A program made the translations under genes and the position numbers. The notes beneath the pieces were generated by a model. It was not told the origin of the DNA and did no database searches. It saw only the letters and a list, made by a program, of their open reading frames with translations. This document shows, piece after piece, positions 1 to 6,869 of a stretch of 20,689 bases of DNA. The number at the start of each line of letters is the position of its first letter. Position 1 is the stretch's first letter. This DNA comes from CAYLOP01 sp964385305 (GTDB lineage: Bacteria; Chloroflexota; Anaerolineae; Anaerolineales; E44-bin32), in assembly GCA_964385305.1 (NCBI GenBank), contig CAYLOP010000045.1, positions 1 through 20,689 of the forward strand. Reading direction: 5' to 3'.

Positions 1-65
1 AGTTTGCCATCCGAGAGGGTGGCCTTACGGTGGGCGCAGGCGTGATCACCGACATCATGGAATAG
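1..65 (+). CDS. tuf: Elongation factor Tu, C-terminal fragment (5' end outside window)
   Basis: The reading frame starting at base 3 gives FAIREGGLTVGAGVITDIME followed by TAG at 63-65. This matches the end of domain 3 of EF-Tu, whose C-terminus in bacteria reads close to RFAIREGGRTVGAGVV plus a short tail. EF-Tu carries aminoacyl-tRNA to the ribosome as a GTP complex. Only 20 codons are visible, so nothing can be said about the GTPase domain. The stop lies 7 nt before rpsJ, so tuf and the S10 cluster are probably co-transcribed. An upstream str-type group (rpsL, rpsG, fusA) is expected but not seen. Confidence 0.93.
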   Translation, partial: FAIREGGLTVGAGVITDIME

Positions 66-72
66 GTGCAGA

Positions 73-381
73 ATGGCCAAGCAAAAAATTCGCATTCGTC
101 TCAAGGCATACGATCACCGTGTGCTTGACCAGTCGGCGAAGCGTATCGTCGAGACAGCAGAGCGTACGGGTGCGAAGGTTGTAGGACCCGTGCCTTTGCC
201 AACCCGAATTGAGCGCTTTACGGTTCGACGCTCCACGTTCATCGATAAGGATTCGCATGAGCACTTCGAGATTCGCACGCACAAGCGTTTAATCGATGTC
301 ATTGATCCGGATACGAAAACCATTGACACGTTGATGAGGTTAAATTTACCTGCCGGCGTGGATATCGAAATTAAGATTTAG
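73..381 (+). CDS. rpsJ: 30S ribosomal protein S10
   Basis: A 102-residue protein, the usual S10 length, starting MAKQKIRIRLKAYDHRVLDQ. Family landmarks are GPVPLPT at residues 38-44 and HEHFEIRTHKR at 62-72. S10 sits in the head of the small subunit, and as NusE it also joins NusB in transcription antitermination complexes (family knowledge). The start is the first ATG after tuf, only 7 nt downstream. There is therefore no room for the regulatory leader that enteric bacteria place before this gene. The next gene is unusually far away (195 nt). Confidence 0.97.
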   Translation: MAKQKIRIRLKAYDHRVLDQSAKRIVETAERTGAKVVGPVPLPTRIERFTVRRSTFIDKDSHEHFEIRTHKRLIDVIDPDTKTIDTLMRLNLPAGVDIEIKI

Positions 382-394
382 GTACGTTAACATT

Positions 395-428
395 GAGGTT
401 TAGCGGATTTCTTTTTTCGCTAAACCTT
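395..428 (+). promoter_or_regulatory. Perfect hairpin after rpsJ with a T-run in its loop
   Basis: GGTTTAGCG at 397-405 pairs perfectly with CGCTAAACC at 418-426. An A-T pair and a G-T pair extend it outward to 395/428. The loop contains six consecutive Ts (412-417). A normal intrinsic terminator has its T-run after the stem, so this is more likely an RNA stability element, a processing site or part of a leader than a simple terminator. It begins 13 nt after the rpsJ stop. Function is inferred from structure only. Confidence 0.5.
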
Positions 429-512
429 CGGAAGTGAGGCTGGAAAAGAGCTTGCAGATGGAGCGGACCACGACCACCTAACTCCGCACTCTGTAGGCTG
501 ACTGACCAGCGT

Positions 513-555
513 CCGGGGATGATGCAGCCAAAGCCCTGGTTGACAGTCTCGTCAA
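513..555 (+). promoter_or_regulatory. Two adjacent small stems in the rplC leader
   Basis: CCGGGG at 513-518 can pair with CCCTGG at 534-539 (one G-T pair). Immediately next to it TTGAC at 540-544 can pair with GTCAA at 551-555. The rplC Shine-Dalgarno AGGAG (565-569) follows 9 nt later. Together with the 395-428 hairpin this makes a 195-nt spacer with three possible stems, large enough for an autoregulatory leader of the L3/L4 genes. No match to a named RNA family is claimed. Confidence 0.3.
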
Positions 556-576
556 ACTACGCTTAGGAGATAACGG

Positions 577-1206
577 ATGAAAGGGCTGATTGGATTGAAA
601 GTCGGCATGACCCAGATTTTCGACGATTCGGGAAATATTGTCCCGGTTACATTGATCGAAGCTGGGCCTTGTTTTGTGACACAGATCCGCCGACAGAAGC
701 GCGATGGTTACACGGCGATTCAGTTGGGGTTTGGTGAGGTAAACCCTCGACGATTATCCGGCGGACAGCTTGGCCATCTCAAACGTAATGATTTGGCTCC
801 CACACGTTACCTGAGAGAGTTCCGGGTGAAAGACCTGGAAGGTCTCAAGGAGGGGGATCAGATCGCCGTGGATGTCTTTGCGATTGGTGACCACGTCGAT
901 GTGATTGGCACGAGCAAAGGAAAGGGATTTGCAGGTGCTGTCAAACGATATGGATTTCGTGGCGGGCCGAAGACACACGGTCAGTCTGATCGTCAGCGTG
1001 CGCCGGGTTCGCATGGCGCTACGTCGACACCGGGGCGCGTGTTCAAAGGCTCTCGTGGACCTGGGCATATGGGCTCGGCGCGTGTGACTTCGCAAAATGT
1101 GCGCGTGGAACTCGTGGATCCGGATCGGAATTTGATGGCTGTGCGCGGTAGCGTTCCGGGGCCTAGAGGTGGTCTGGTCGTCATTAAAGAAGCGCGTAAG
1201 CAATAG
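577..1206 (+). CDS. rplC: 50S ribosomal protein L3
   Basis: A 209-residue L3 starting MKGLIGLKVGMTQIF, the family N-terminus. The conserved central block is present: GKGFAGAVKRYGFRGGPKTHG at about 115-135, then TPGRVFKG near 151-158. L3 initiates large-subunit assembly and its long loop reaches towards the peptidyl-transferase centre. Start: AGGAG at 565-569 lies 7 nt before the ATG. Two positions look unusual. The common PGSIG motif is PGSHG (His146), and the usual K/R-M-A-G-x-M-G stretch reads RGPGHMG (Gly161-Pro162). The reading frame is intact and the gene is followed by rplD with a 17-nt gap. Confidence 0.97.
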   Translation: MKGLIGLKVGMTQIFDDSGNIVPVTLIEAGPCFVTQIRRQKRDGYTAIQLGFGEVNPRRLSGGQLGHLKRNDLAPTRYLREFRVKDLEGLKEGDQIAVDVFAIGDHVDVIGTSKGKGFAGAVKRYGFRGGPKTHGQSDRQRAPGSHGATSTPGRVFKGSRGPGHMGSARVTSQNVRVELVDPDRNLMAVRGSVPGPRGGLVVIKEARKQ

Positions 1207-1223
1207 GCGGACGGGAGCGAGTG

Positions 1224-1847
1224 ATGAAGGTTGATGTTCTAAACATGGAGGGCAAGAAAGTCGATACGACGGAGCTCCCGGCGGCGATCTTTGAAGCCCC
1301 AATAAAAAACAGCCTTATGCATCAAGCTCTGGTTCGCCAATTGGCCAACGCCAGACTTGGAACGCATAAGACGAAGAGCCGTGGAGAAGTTGCGGGTGGC
1401 GGCAGGAAGCCCTGGCGGCAAAAGGGTACTGGCCGTGCCCGCCACGGTTCGAGGCGGTCCCCGATTTGGGTGGGGGGCGGGAAAGCACATACCCCTCGAC
1501 CACGGAATTATGATGTGAAAATGCCCCGCAAGATGCGCCGGGCAGCCTTACGCTCCGCGCTCTCCGTGAAGGCGGAGTCGAAGCAGATTGTGGTGCTCGA
1601 CAAGCTCGAAATGGAGGCGCCGAAGACCAAGGCAGCGGCTGAGATGCTTGCGAAGTTGGTTGGTGGGGACAGTGCGTTGATTTTGCTTCCGGATGCGAAT
1701 GAGACGGTTGAATTGTCGATCCGTAATTTGCCCGAGGCAAAGACGCTGCGTGCGAATTATCTAAATATACGCGATCTGCTAGGGTTTGACCGAGTGATCA
1801 TCCCCTTGGGCGCATTGGAGATCATCCAGTCATATCTGGGTGGCTAG
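1224..1847 (+). CDS. rplD: 50S ribosomal protein L4
   Basis: A 207-residue L4 (family about 200-210). The signature extended loop is at about 44-100: RLGTHKTKSRGEVAGGGRKP followed by WRQKGTGRARHGS and then SPIWVGGG. This loop lines the exit tunnel. The frame has GTG at 1221 immediately followed by ATG at 1224. I take the ATG because GGGAG at 1213-1217 is then 6 nt away; the GTG would add one residue. In several bacteria L4 represses its own operon by binding the leader. The only leader-sized spacer here is before rplC, which makes L4 a candidate regulator, by inference only. Confidence 0.96.
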   Translation: MKVDVLNMEGKKVDTTELPAAIFEAPIKNSLMHQALVRQLANARLGTHKTKSRGEVAGGGRKPWRQKGTGRARHGSRRSPIWVGGGKAHTPRPRNYDVKMPRKMRRAALRSALSVKAESKQIVVLDKLEMEAPKTKAAAEMLAKLVGGDSALILLPDANETVELSIRNLPEAKTLRANYLNIRDLLGFDRVIIPLGALEIIQSYLGG

Positions 1848-1857
1848 GAGAATCAAG

Positions 1858-2160
1858 ATGCCTACGATTTACGATATCCTGCGCCGCCCGATCATTACAG
1901 AGAAATCCAGTTTTCAAAGTGGAAAGCTGGGTCAATATGTCTTCGAGGTTGATCCCAGGGCGAGAAAAAGCCAGATCAAAGAAGCCGTCGAGTCGTTGTT
2001 TGATGTTACGGTGTTGAAGGTCAATGTCATCAACATGCCAGCGAAACGAAGCCGTCGAGCCAAAAGTCGCAGGGTTCTGGTTCGACGTTCAAGCTATAAG
2101 AAAGCGATCGTCACCCTCGCGGCAGGCGACACGATTGATGTGTTTGAAGGGGTGAAATAA
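1858..2160 (+). CDS. rplW: 50S ribosomal protein L23
   Basis: A 100-residue L23 beginning MPTIYDILRRPIITEKSS, the expected N-terminus. L23 sits at the tunnel exit and docks trigger factor and SRP (family knowledge). The frame is open back to a GTG at 1840 inside rplD, but the family start and AGGAG at 1846-1850, 7 nt before the ATG, fix 1858. The basic stretch AKRSRRAKSRRVLVRR at about 62-77 is the tunnel-side loop. The stop TAA shares its last base with the rplB start (TAATG), so the two genes are probably translationally coupled. Confidence 0.96.
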   Translation: MPTIYDILRRPIITEKSSFQSGKLGQYVFEVDPRARKSQIKEAVESLFDVTVLKVNVINMPAKRSRRAKSRRVLVRRSSYKKAIVTLAAGDTIDVFEGVK

Positions 2161-2996
2161 TGCCGGTAAAGAAATATAAACCGACTTCACCCGGTCGTCG
2201 CGGAATGACTGGGCATACTTTTGAGGAAATTACATCGTCGAAGCCAGAGCGCTCCCTGCTCCTTCCCAGGCGGCGACAGAGTGGACGTAATAACCACGGT
2301 CGGATTACCGTACGCCATCGCGGTGGCGGGAGTCGGCGTCACATCCGCAAGCTGGATTTCAAGCGCGAAAAGCGAGGAATCACCGCCAGGGTTGCTACGA
2401 TTGAGTACGATCCTAATCGATCAGCCCGTTTGGCACTGCTGCATTATGTCGATGGGGAAAAGCGTTATATTATCGCTCCCCTAGGGCTCAAAGTTGGCGA
2501 TACGGTATCGGCTGGACCGCAAGCGGAAATCCGCCCTGGGAATAGTCTCCCGCTGGCGAACATCCCCTTGGGTACGCAAGTACACAATATCGAGTTGTAT
2601 GAGGGGCGCGGTGGACAGCTGGTTCGAGCTGCAGGGACTTCCGCCCAATTGCTGGGCAAGGAAGGAGACTACGTCGCAGTCCGATTGCCATCTGGGGAAG
2701 TGCGACGAATTCGTCAGGCTTGCTATGCCACGATTGGTGAGGTCGGTAACCCCGACCATAGCAATATTAAATTGGGCAAGGCGGGACGCAAGCGTCACAT
2801 GGGTATCCGACCAGCCGTGCGCGGATCCGCTATGTCACCGCGCGATCACCCACATGGTGGTGGGGAAGGGCGCCAGCCGATTGGTCTGCCAAGTCCAAAA
2901 AGCCCTTGGGGCAAGCCAACGCTTGGCAAGAAGACCCGCCGTAACAAAAGGACCGGTAAGTACATTATCCGGTCGCGATCCAAGCGGCGCCGCTAA
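2160..2996 (+). CDS. rplB: 50S ribosomal protein L2
   Basis: A 278-residue L2, full family length, starting MPVKKYKPTSPGRRGMT. The conserved catalytic-centre loop DHPHGGGEGR begins at Asp229, giving His230 and His232, and is followed by the typical PWGKPTLGKKTRRNK tail. L2 is needed for subunit association and peptidyl-transferase activity. The residues just before the loop read MSPRD where many bacteria have MNPVD or MNPRD, a mild substitution. The ATG overlaps the rplW stop by one base and there is no independent spacer. Confidence 0.98.
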   Translation: MPVKKYKPTSPGRRGMTGHTFEEITSSKPERSLLLPRRRQSGRNNHGRITVRHRGGGSRRHIRKLDFKREKRGITARVATIEYDPNRSARLALLHYVDGEKRYIIAPLGLKVGDTVSAGPQAEIRPGNSLPLANIPLGTQVHNIELYEGRGGQLVRAAGTSAQLLGKEGDYVAVRLPSGEVRRIRQACYATIGEVGNPDHSNIKLGKAGRKRHMGIRPAVRGSAMSPRDHPHGGGEGRQPIGLPSPKSPWGKPTLGKKTRRNKRTGKYIIRSRSKRRR

Positions 2997-3029
2997 GCGT
3001 TCGCTGAAAGGGATGTTGGAGGCGAGCAA

Positions 3030-3317
3030 ATGTCGCGATCTTTGAAGAAGGGGCCGTATGTCGAGCCCAAGTTGTTGAAAAAAGTTGAAGAGATGAACGA
3101 ACGCGGCGACAAGAAGGTGATCCGCACTTGGAGCCGGGCGAGCACCATCTTTCCGCAAATGGTAGGACATACGATTGCCGTCCATGATGGGCGACGTCAT
3201 GTGCCCATTTACATCACGGAAAACATGGTCGGACATAAATTGGGTGAGTTCGCACCCACACGCACCTTCCGGGGTCATGTGGGAAGAGAGCGGACGACCC
3301 GGACGAGGCAGGTTTGA
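3030..3317 (+). CDS. rpsS: 30S ribosomal protein S19
   Basis: A 95-residue S19 beginning MSRSLKKGPYVEPKLLKKVE, with VIRTWSRASTIFPQMVGHTI and the conserved VGHKLGEFAPTRTFRGH near the end. S19 forms a complex with S13 at the head of the 30S subunit. GGAG at 3019-3022 precedes the ATG by 7 nt. The stop overlaps the next start (TGATG at 3315-3319), coupling it to rplV. Confidence 0.97.
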   Translation: MSRSLKKGPYVEPKLLKKVEEMNERGDKKVIRTWSRASTIFPQMVGHTIAVHDGRRHVPIYITENMVGHKLGEFAPTRTFRGHVGRERTTRTRQV

Positions 3318-3676
3318 TGGAAGAAGTATTCAATGTCCGAGCAAGTGTCCGTTATATTCCCATGTCGCCGCAGAAGGTCAGACTTGTGCTGGATATGGTG
3401 CGAAATCAGCGCGCAACCGACGCGCTCGATCTTCTACGCTTCACGCAAAACGCAGCGGCAAAGGTGGTGTATAAACTGGTGCATTCGGCAATCGCCAATG
3501 CTGAGGAAAATTATGGAATTAATCGGGATGATTTGGTCATCCATAGGATCTATGCCGATAAAGGACCCATCCGCGTTTGGCGACGGTTCGGAGCTCGAGG
3601 TCGCTTCAAGCGCATTCGTCGACGGTATTCTCACATCACCGTGATTTTGCGGGAACGTGAGGCTGAACCGGCTTAG
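3317..3676 (+). CDS. rplV: 50S ribosomal protein L22
   Basis: A 119-residue L22. Recognisable features are VRYIPMSPQKVRLVLDMVR near the N-terminus, the helix with HSAIANAEENYG, and the basic GRFKRIRRRYSHITVIL end of the tunnel-lining hairpin. L22 and L4 form the narrowest part of the exit tunnel. The frame also contains a TTG at 3314, but the ATG at 3317 overlaps the rpsS stop as TGATG and is the sensible start. A 69-nt spacer with a weak inverted repeat (GTATTC 3677-3682 and GAATAC 3700-3705) separates it from rpsC. Confidence 0.96.
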   Translation: MEEVFNVRASVRYIPMSPQKVRLVLDMVRNQRATDALDLLRFTQNAAAKVVYKLVHSAIANAEENYGINRDDLVIHRIYADKGPIRVWRRFGARGRFKRIRRRYSHITVILREREAEPA

Positions 3677-3745
3677 GTATTCGGCATTCACCCATCCAGG
3701 AATACTCTGTGAAGAGAGGGGCTGGGAGAGCCAAAAGGAGTAAGC

Positions 3746-4420
3746 ATGGGACGCAAGGTCCACCCAATAGGCTTCAGGCTGAAAATCAATAAGACCTGGG
3801 ATTCACGCTGGTTTGCCAGTGGAGATAAATACGCCGATCAACTTCATGAAGACCGGGCAATCCGTGAGATGGTCTTTAAGATGTCACCAAGAGCAGGGAT
3901 ATCCCGAATTGAGATCGAGCGCTTTCCGAACATTGTGCATATTACGGTGCACACGGCGAAACCCGGCATCGTAATCGGGCGGAAAGGGGCTAATGTCAAG
4001 GCGCTCCGAAAAGAGCTCCAGACCCTGACGGGTACAAACGTCAAGCTGGATATCGCCGAGATTAAAGAGCCCGAACTTGATGCATGGCTCGTTGCGGAGA
4101 ACATCGCCAATCAGCTGTCCCGGCGTATTAGTCACCGGCGTGCTATGCAGCGCGCAGTGGGTTCGACGATGCGTCAGGGTGCGAAAGGAATCAAGGTAAT
4201 GTGCTCAGGGCGACTTATGGGTCAGGAAATGGCGCGTAGGGAATGGATGCGTGATGGACGTGTGCCAGCGCAAACTTTGCGTGCGGACATCGACTTTGCC
4301 CGGGCTGAAGCCATGACGACCTATGGACGGATTGGTGTAAAGGTATGGATCTATAAGGGCGAAATCCTGGCGGAAGCTGAGGAAGTGCCCGAGGCCATGG
4401 ATGTCTATGTCAGCGAGTAA
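3746..4420 (+). CDS. rpsC: 30S ribosomal protein S3
   Basis: A 224-residue S3 starting MGRKVHPIGFRLKINKTWDS. The KH-domain signature GRKG is at residues 78-81 within GIVIGRKGANVKALRKEL. The C-terminal S3 domain carries GAKGIKVMCSGRLMGQEMAR and RADIDFARAEAMTTYGRIGV. S3 lies at the mRNA entry channel and contributes to helicase activity there. AGGAG at 3736-3740 is 5 nt before the ATG. Length and all conserved blocks are normal. Confidence 0.97.
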   Translation: MGRKVHPIGFRLKINKTWDSRWFASGDKYADQLHEDRAIREMVFKMSPRAGISRIEIERFPNIVHITVHTAKPGIVIGRKGANVKALRKELQTLTGTNVKLDIAEIKEPELDAWLVAENIANQLSRRISHRRAMQRAVGSTMRQGAKGIKVMCSGRLMGQEMARREWMRDGRVPAQTLRADIDFARAEAMTTYGRIGVKVWIYKGEILAEAEEVPEAMDVYVSE

Positions 4421-4459
4421 CGACTAGGTTCGTCCGAGAGCTGGCTGTGAGGTGAAGTA

Positions 4460-4885
4460 ATGCTATTTCCGAAGCGAGTCAAATATCGAAAGCAGATGCG
4501 CGGTCGGATGAAGGGTCGTGCGAGCCGGGGAACGGAAGTCACCTTCGGGGATTACGGCCTTCAGGCTGTGGAGCCGGGGTGGGTCAGTGCACGGCAAATC
4601 GAGGCTGCACGGCGCGCGTTAGTGCGGTACATGCGAAGGCGCGGCAAGGTTTGGATCCGCATCTTTCCTGATAAGCCGGTGACCAAGAAGCCGGCGGAAA
4701 CGCGAATGGGAAAGGGGAAAGGCGCCGTAGACCACTGGGTCGCCGTGGTCAAGCCAGGCCGGATCCTCTTTGAGATTTCAGGGCTTGATGAGCTAAACGC
4801 TCGAGAGGCGATACGGTTGGCTTCCCATAAGCTCTCCGTAAAGACCAAGTTCACCCAGCGGGTGGATATGCTGGGAGGGAAGTAG
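4460..4885 (+). CDS. rplP: 50S ribosomal protein L16
   Basis: A 141-residue L16 beginning MLFPKRVKYRKQMRGRMKGR. Conserved blocks are YGLQAVEPGWVSARQIEAAR at about 32-51, the KPVTKKPAETRMGKGKG loop at 72-88 and LASHKLSVKTKF near the end. Arg82 sits at the position hydroxylated by YcfD in E. coli (family knowledge; modification here is unknown). L16 helps place tRNA in the A site. GAGGTGA at 4450-4456 lies 3 nt before the ATG. Only 3 nt separate it from rpmC. Confidence 0.97.
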   Translation: MLFPKRVKYRKQMRGRMKGRASRGTEVTFGDYGLQAVEPGWVSARQIEAARRALVRYMRRRGKVWIRIFPDKPVTKKPAETRMGKGKGAVDHWVAVVKPGRILFEISGLDELNAREAIRLASHKLSVKTKFTQRVDMLGGK

Positions 4886-4888
4886 GCG

Positions 4889-5104
4889 ATGAAAACCGCA
4901 GAGATCAGAGCCCTGTCTACCGATGAGATCGCATCTCGTTTGGATGAGGCACGAGATAATTATTTTAAATTGCGTTTTCAGTTTGCGACGGGTCAACTCA
5001 CCGACCATTCGCAATTGAAGATTGGACGAACCGAGATCGCACGGCTAGCCACGATTCTGCGTGAACGCGAGCTGGCTGCGGAGTTAGAGGGAAGTGAAGC
5101 ATGA
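4889..5104 (+). CDS. rpmC: 50S ribosomal protein L29
   Basis: A 71-residue L29 (family about 60-75): MKTAEIRALSTDEIASRLDE, then the landmark FKLRFQFATGQLTDHSQLK, ending in a helix LATILRERELAAELEGSEA. It is a small two-helix protein next to L23 at the tunnel exit. GGGAGGGA inside the rplP tail serves as ribosome-binding site. The stop overlaps the rpsQ start as ATGA at 5101-5104, the first of two consecutive four-base overlaps. Confidence 0.95.
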   Translation: MKTAEIRALSTDEIASRLDEARDNYFKLRFQFATGQLTDHSQLKIGRTEIARLATILRERELAAELEGSEA

Positions 5105-5412
5105 GCAACACACGACGCCGACTGAACGGTGTAGTTACGAAGGCGAAGCTGGAAAAAACCGTGACCGTTCGGGTGGACCGGAGCTATCGTCATCCCCTTT
5201 ATAGCAAAGTGATCCGCAGCAATAAGCACTACTTGGTTCACGATGAGATTGGGTGCCAACCTGGGGATCAGGTACAGATCGTTGAAAGCCGGCCGATTTC
5301 GAAAAGAAAACGCTGGGCGGTCGAGAAGATTCTGCGGAAGGTAACGGAGGCAGAGGTGTCCGTGCGCGTCGAAGGCGAAATCGAAGAGCCGGTGGTGGAG
5401 TCGGAAGCATGA
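5101..5412 (+). CDS. rpsQ: 30S ribosomal protein S17
   Basis: A 103-residue S17. The OB-fold core is recognisable: RRLNGVVTKAKLEKTVTVRV, then HPLYSKVIRSNKHYLVHDE and GDQVQIVESRPISKRKRWAV. After the usual end near residue 85 there is an acidic tail rich in Glu and Val, ending EEPVVESEA, longer than in the E. coli protein (84 residues). S17 is a primary 16S rRNA binder. It overlaps both neighbours by four bases (ATGA at 5101-5104 and 5409-5412), so rpmC-rpsQ-rplN look translated as a coupled series. Confidence 0.95.
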   Translation: MSNTRRRLNGVVTKAKLEKTVTVRVDRSYRHPLYSKVIRSNKHYLVHDEIGCQPGDQVQIVESRPISKRKRWAVEKILRKVTEAEVSVRVEGEIEEPVVESEA

Positions 5413-5780
5413 TCCAGCAAGAGAGTCGACTTAAGGTCGCGGACAACACGGGCGGGCGTGAGCTCCTTGTGATCCGCGTATTAGGCGGTTCAAAGCGGCG
5501 TTACGGCGGTGTTGGAGATATCGTGGTGGGCACGATAAAAACCGCCACCCCTCACGGCGCGGTGCGCAAGAGCGATATCGTCAGAGCTGTCATCGTACGG
5601 ACGGCGAAAGAATATCGCCGAGAAGATGGCTCCTACATTCGCTTTGACGACAACGCTGCTGTGATCTTAGACACAGATGGCCGGAATCCCAGAGGGACAC
5701 GCATTTTCGGCCCCGTAGCACGTGAATTGCGTGAAAAGGGGTTCACGAAGATCGTATCGCTCGCGCCGGAAGTCCTGTAG
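5409..5780 (+). CDS. rplN: 50S ribosomal protein L14
   Basis: A 123-residue L14, near the standard length, beginning MIQQESRLKVADNTGGRELL and ending with IFGPVARELREKGFTKIVSL. The conserved RREDGSYIRFDDNAAVIL stretch is intact. L14 lies at the subunit interface and is also the docking site of the silencing factor RsfS (family knowledge). The ATG overlaps the rpsQ stop. The stop is followed by the strong Shine-Dalgarno of rplX. Confidence 0.98.
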   Translation: MIQQESRLKVADNTGGRELLVIRVLGGSKRRYGGVGDIVVGTIKTATPHGAVRKSDIVRAVIVRTAKEYRREDGSYIRFDDNAAVILDTDGRNPRGTRIFGPVARELREKGFTKIVSLAPEVL

Positions 5781-5785
5781 GAGGG
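5779..5785 (+). promoter_or_regulatory. Strong Shine-Dalgarno deciding the GTG start of rplX
   Basis: AGGAGGG lies 8 nt before GTG at 5794. The site overlaps the last bases of the rplN stop. It argues for the GTG start over the ATG at 5722 that opens the same frame inside rplN. Confidence 0.8.
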
Positions 5786-5793
5786 TTAGTGCG

Positions 5794-6114
5794 GTGAAGA
5801 TAAAGCGAGGCGACACCGTTGAAGTGATGAAGGGTCGTAATAAAGGCCATCGCGGCGAGGTCTTGCGGGTCCTGCCGAACAAGGATCGTGTTATCGTCCA
5901 AGGGGCGAATGTTCGCAAGAAACACCAGCGCCAGATCCAGACGGGTGGTCGCACGATGAATCCAGGAATCATTCAATTCGAAGCGCCGACCCACATTTCG
6001 AACGTCATGCTTGTTTGTCCGAAGTGTGACGAAACGACGAGAGTGGGTATGACCATTGTAGATGGTGAACGGAAGCGCATATGCAAGGCTTGTCAGGCGA
6101 TCATCGATGCCTGA
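5794..6114 (+). CDS. rplX: 50S ribosomal protein L24, zinc-knuckle form
   Basis: A 106-residue L24 from a GTG start: (M)KIKRGDTVEVMKGRNKGHRG, the KOW motif at the N-terminus, then KKHQRQIQTGGRTMNPGIIQ and FEAPTHISNVMLVCPKC. The C-terminal part holds two CxxC pairs (Cys75/78 and Cys97/100), which should bind zinc. E. coli L24 lacks this; I recall it from Chloroflexota and some other phyla. L24 starts 50S assembly and sits at the tunnel exit. The frame is open back to 5722, but those residues are the antisense-like shadow of rplN. Confidence 0.95.
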   Translation: MKIKRGDTVEVMKGRNKGHRGEVLRVLPNKDRVIVQGANVRKKHQRQIQTGGRTMNPGIIQFEAPTHISNVMLVCPKCDETTRVGMTIVDGERKRICKACQAIIDA

Positions 6115-6136
6115 TAGGGTACGGAGCGTTTAGGGA

Positions 6137-6685
6137 ATGGCACATCACTTGAAAGAACGTTATCAAAATGAGATCGTTGCCACGATGATGAAGGATTTCG
6201 ACTTCGCGAATCCGATGCAGGTTCCACGTATCGAAAAGATCGTCGTGAACGTTGGTGTGGGCGAAGCAATCGACAATGCCAAGGCATTGGACTCCGCATT
6301 GGAAGACACCCGAACCATCACTGGTCAACGACCGATCGTCACCAAGGCGCGCAAGAGCATCGCGAACTTTAAATTGCGCGAGGGCCGCTCAATCGGCCTT
6401 AAAGTGACCTTACGTGGAGAACGGATGTGGTCCTTCTTCGACCGATTGATCAACGTAGCCCTGCCACGTACGAGGGATTTTCGGGGTGTATCACCGAACA
6501 GTTTTGATGGACGCGGCAATTACACGCTTGGTGTTCGGGAGCAATTGATATTTCCGGAGATCGACTACGACACAATCGACAAGATCCGGGGTTTTGAGGT
6601 GACGATCGTTACCTCTGCACCGGATGATGAGCAAGGGCAACGCCTGTTAACGTTGCTGGGTATGCCCTTCGGGAGAGGCGAGTAG
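6137..6685 (+). CDS. rplE: 50S ribosomal protein L5
   Basis: A 182-residue L5, near the family length of about 179. Landmarks are KIVVNVGVGEAIDNAKALDS, the GQRPIVTKARKSIANFKLRE block and FDGRGNYTLGVREQLIFPEI. L5 binds 5S rRNA and contacts the P-site tRNA and S13 through the central protuberance. A 22-nt gap separates it from rplX. The stop is one base before the rpsN ATG, whose ribosome-binding site GGGAGAGG lies inside the rplE end. Confidence 0.97.
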   Translation: MAHHLKERYQNEIVATMMKDFDFANPMQVPRIEKIVVNVGVGEAIDNAKALDSALEDTRTITGQRPIVTKARKSIANFKLREGRSIGLKVTLRGERMWSFFDRLINVALPRTRDFRGVSPNSFDGRGNYTLGVREQLIFPEIDYDTIDKIRGFEVTIVTSAPDDEQGQRLLTLLGMPFGRGE

Positions 6686-6686
6686 T

Positions 6687-6869
6687 ATGGCGAAGACGTG
6701 CATGCCAATTCGAGAGACCCGGCGAAAGTATAAGGTTCGTGAACGCAATCGTTGCCGAATCTGCGGGCGACCGCGTGGATATTATCGGCGTTTCCAGCTA
6801 TGCCGGATTTGCCTTCGGGAACAAGCCCTCGAGGGGAAGATCCCGGGATTGGCAAAATCGTCGTGGTAG
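6687..6869 (+). CDS. rpsN: 30S ribosomal protein S14, short zinc form (type Z)
   Basis: A 60-residue S14 with CRICGRPRGYYRRFQLCRIC, giving Cys23, Cys26, Cys39 and Cys42 as the zinc site, then the closing GKIPGLAKSSW. This is the C+ short form (about 61 residues), not the roughly 100-residue zinc-free form of E. coli. It folds next to S3 and S10 in the 30S head. Its translation start is one base after the rplE stop. A zinc-independent paralogue elsewhere in the genome cannot be judged from here. Confidence 0.96.
   Translation: MAKTCMPIRETRRKYKVRERNRCRICGRPRGYYRRFQLCRICLREQALEGKIPGLAKSSW

Noticed and set aside
540..545. TTGACA resembling a -35 box upstream of rplC
   Set aside because: At 17-nt spacing the -10 would be TTAGGA, which overlaps the rplC Shine-Dalgarno and matches the consensus poorly. 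The same bases also form one arm of a small hairpin.
754..1302. 182-codon antisense open frame over rplC and the rplD start
   Set aside because: It lies opposite well-conserved L3 codons, its translation shows no domain, and the overlapping frame is fully explained by rplC.
2494..3045. 183-codon + strand frame overlapping rplB and the start of rpsS
   Set aside because: It is an alternative frame of a conserved gene, with biased composition and no recognisable family; rplB accounts for the sequence.
5722..5793. N-terminal extension of rplX inside rplN
   Set aside because: The extension is arginine/serine-rich and is rplN read in another frame. The strong AGGAGGG and the family start point to GTG 5794.
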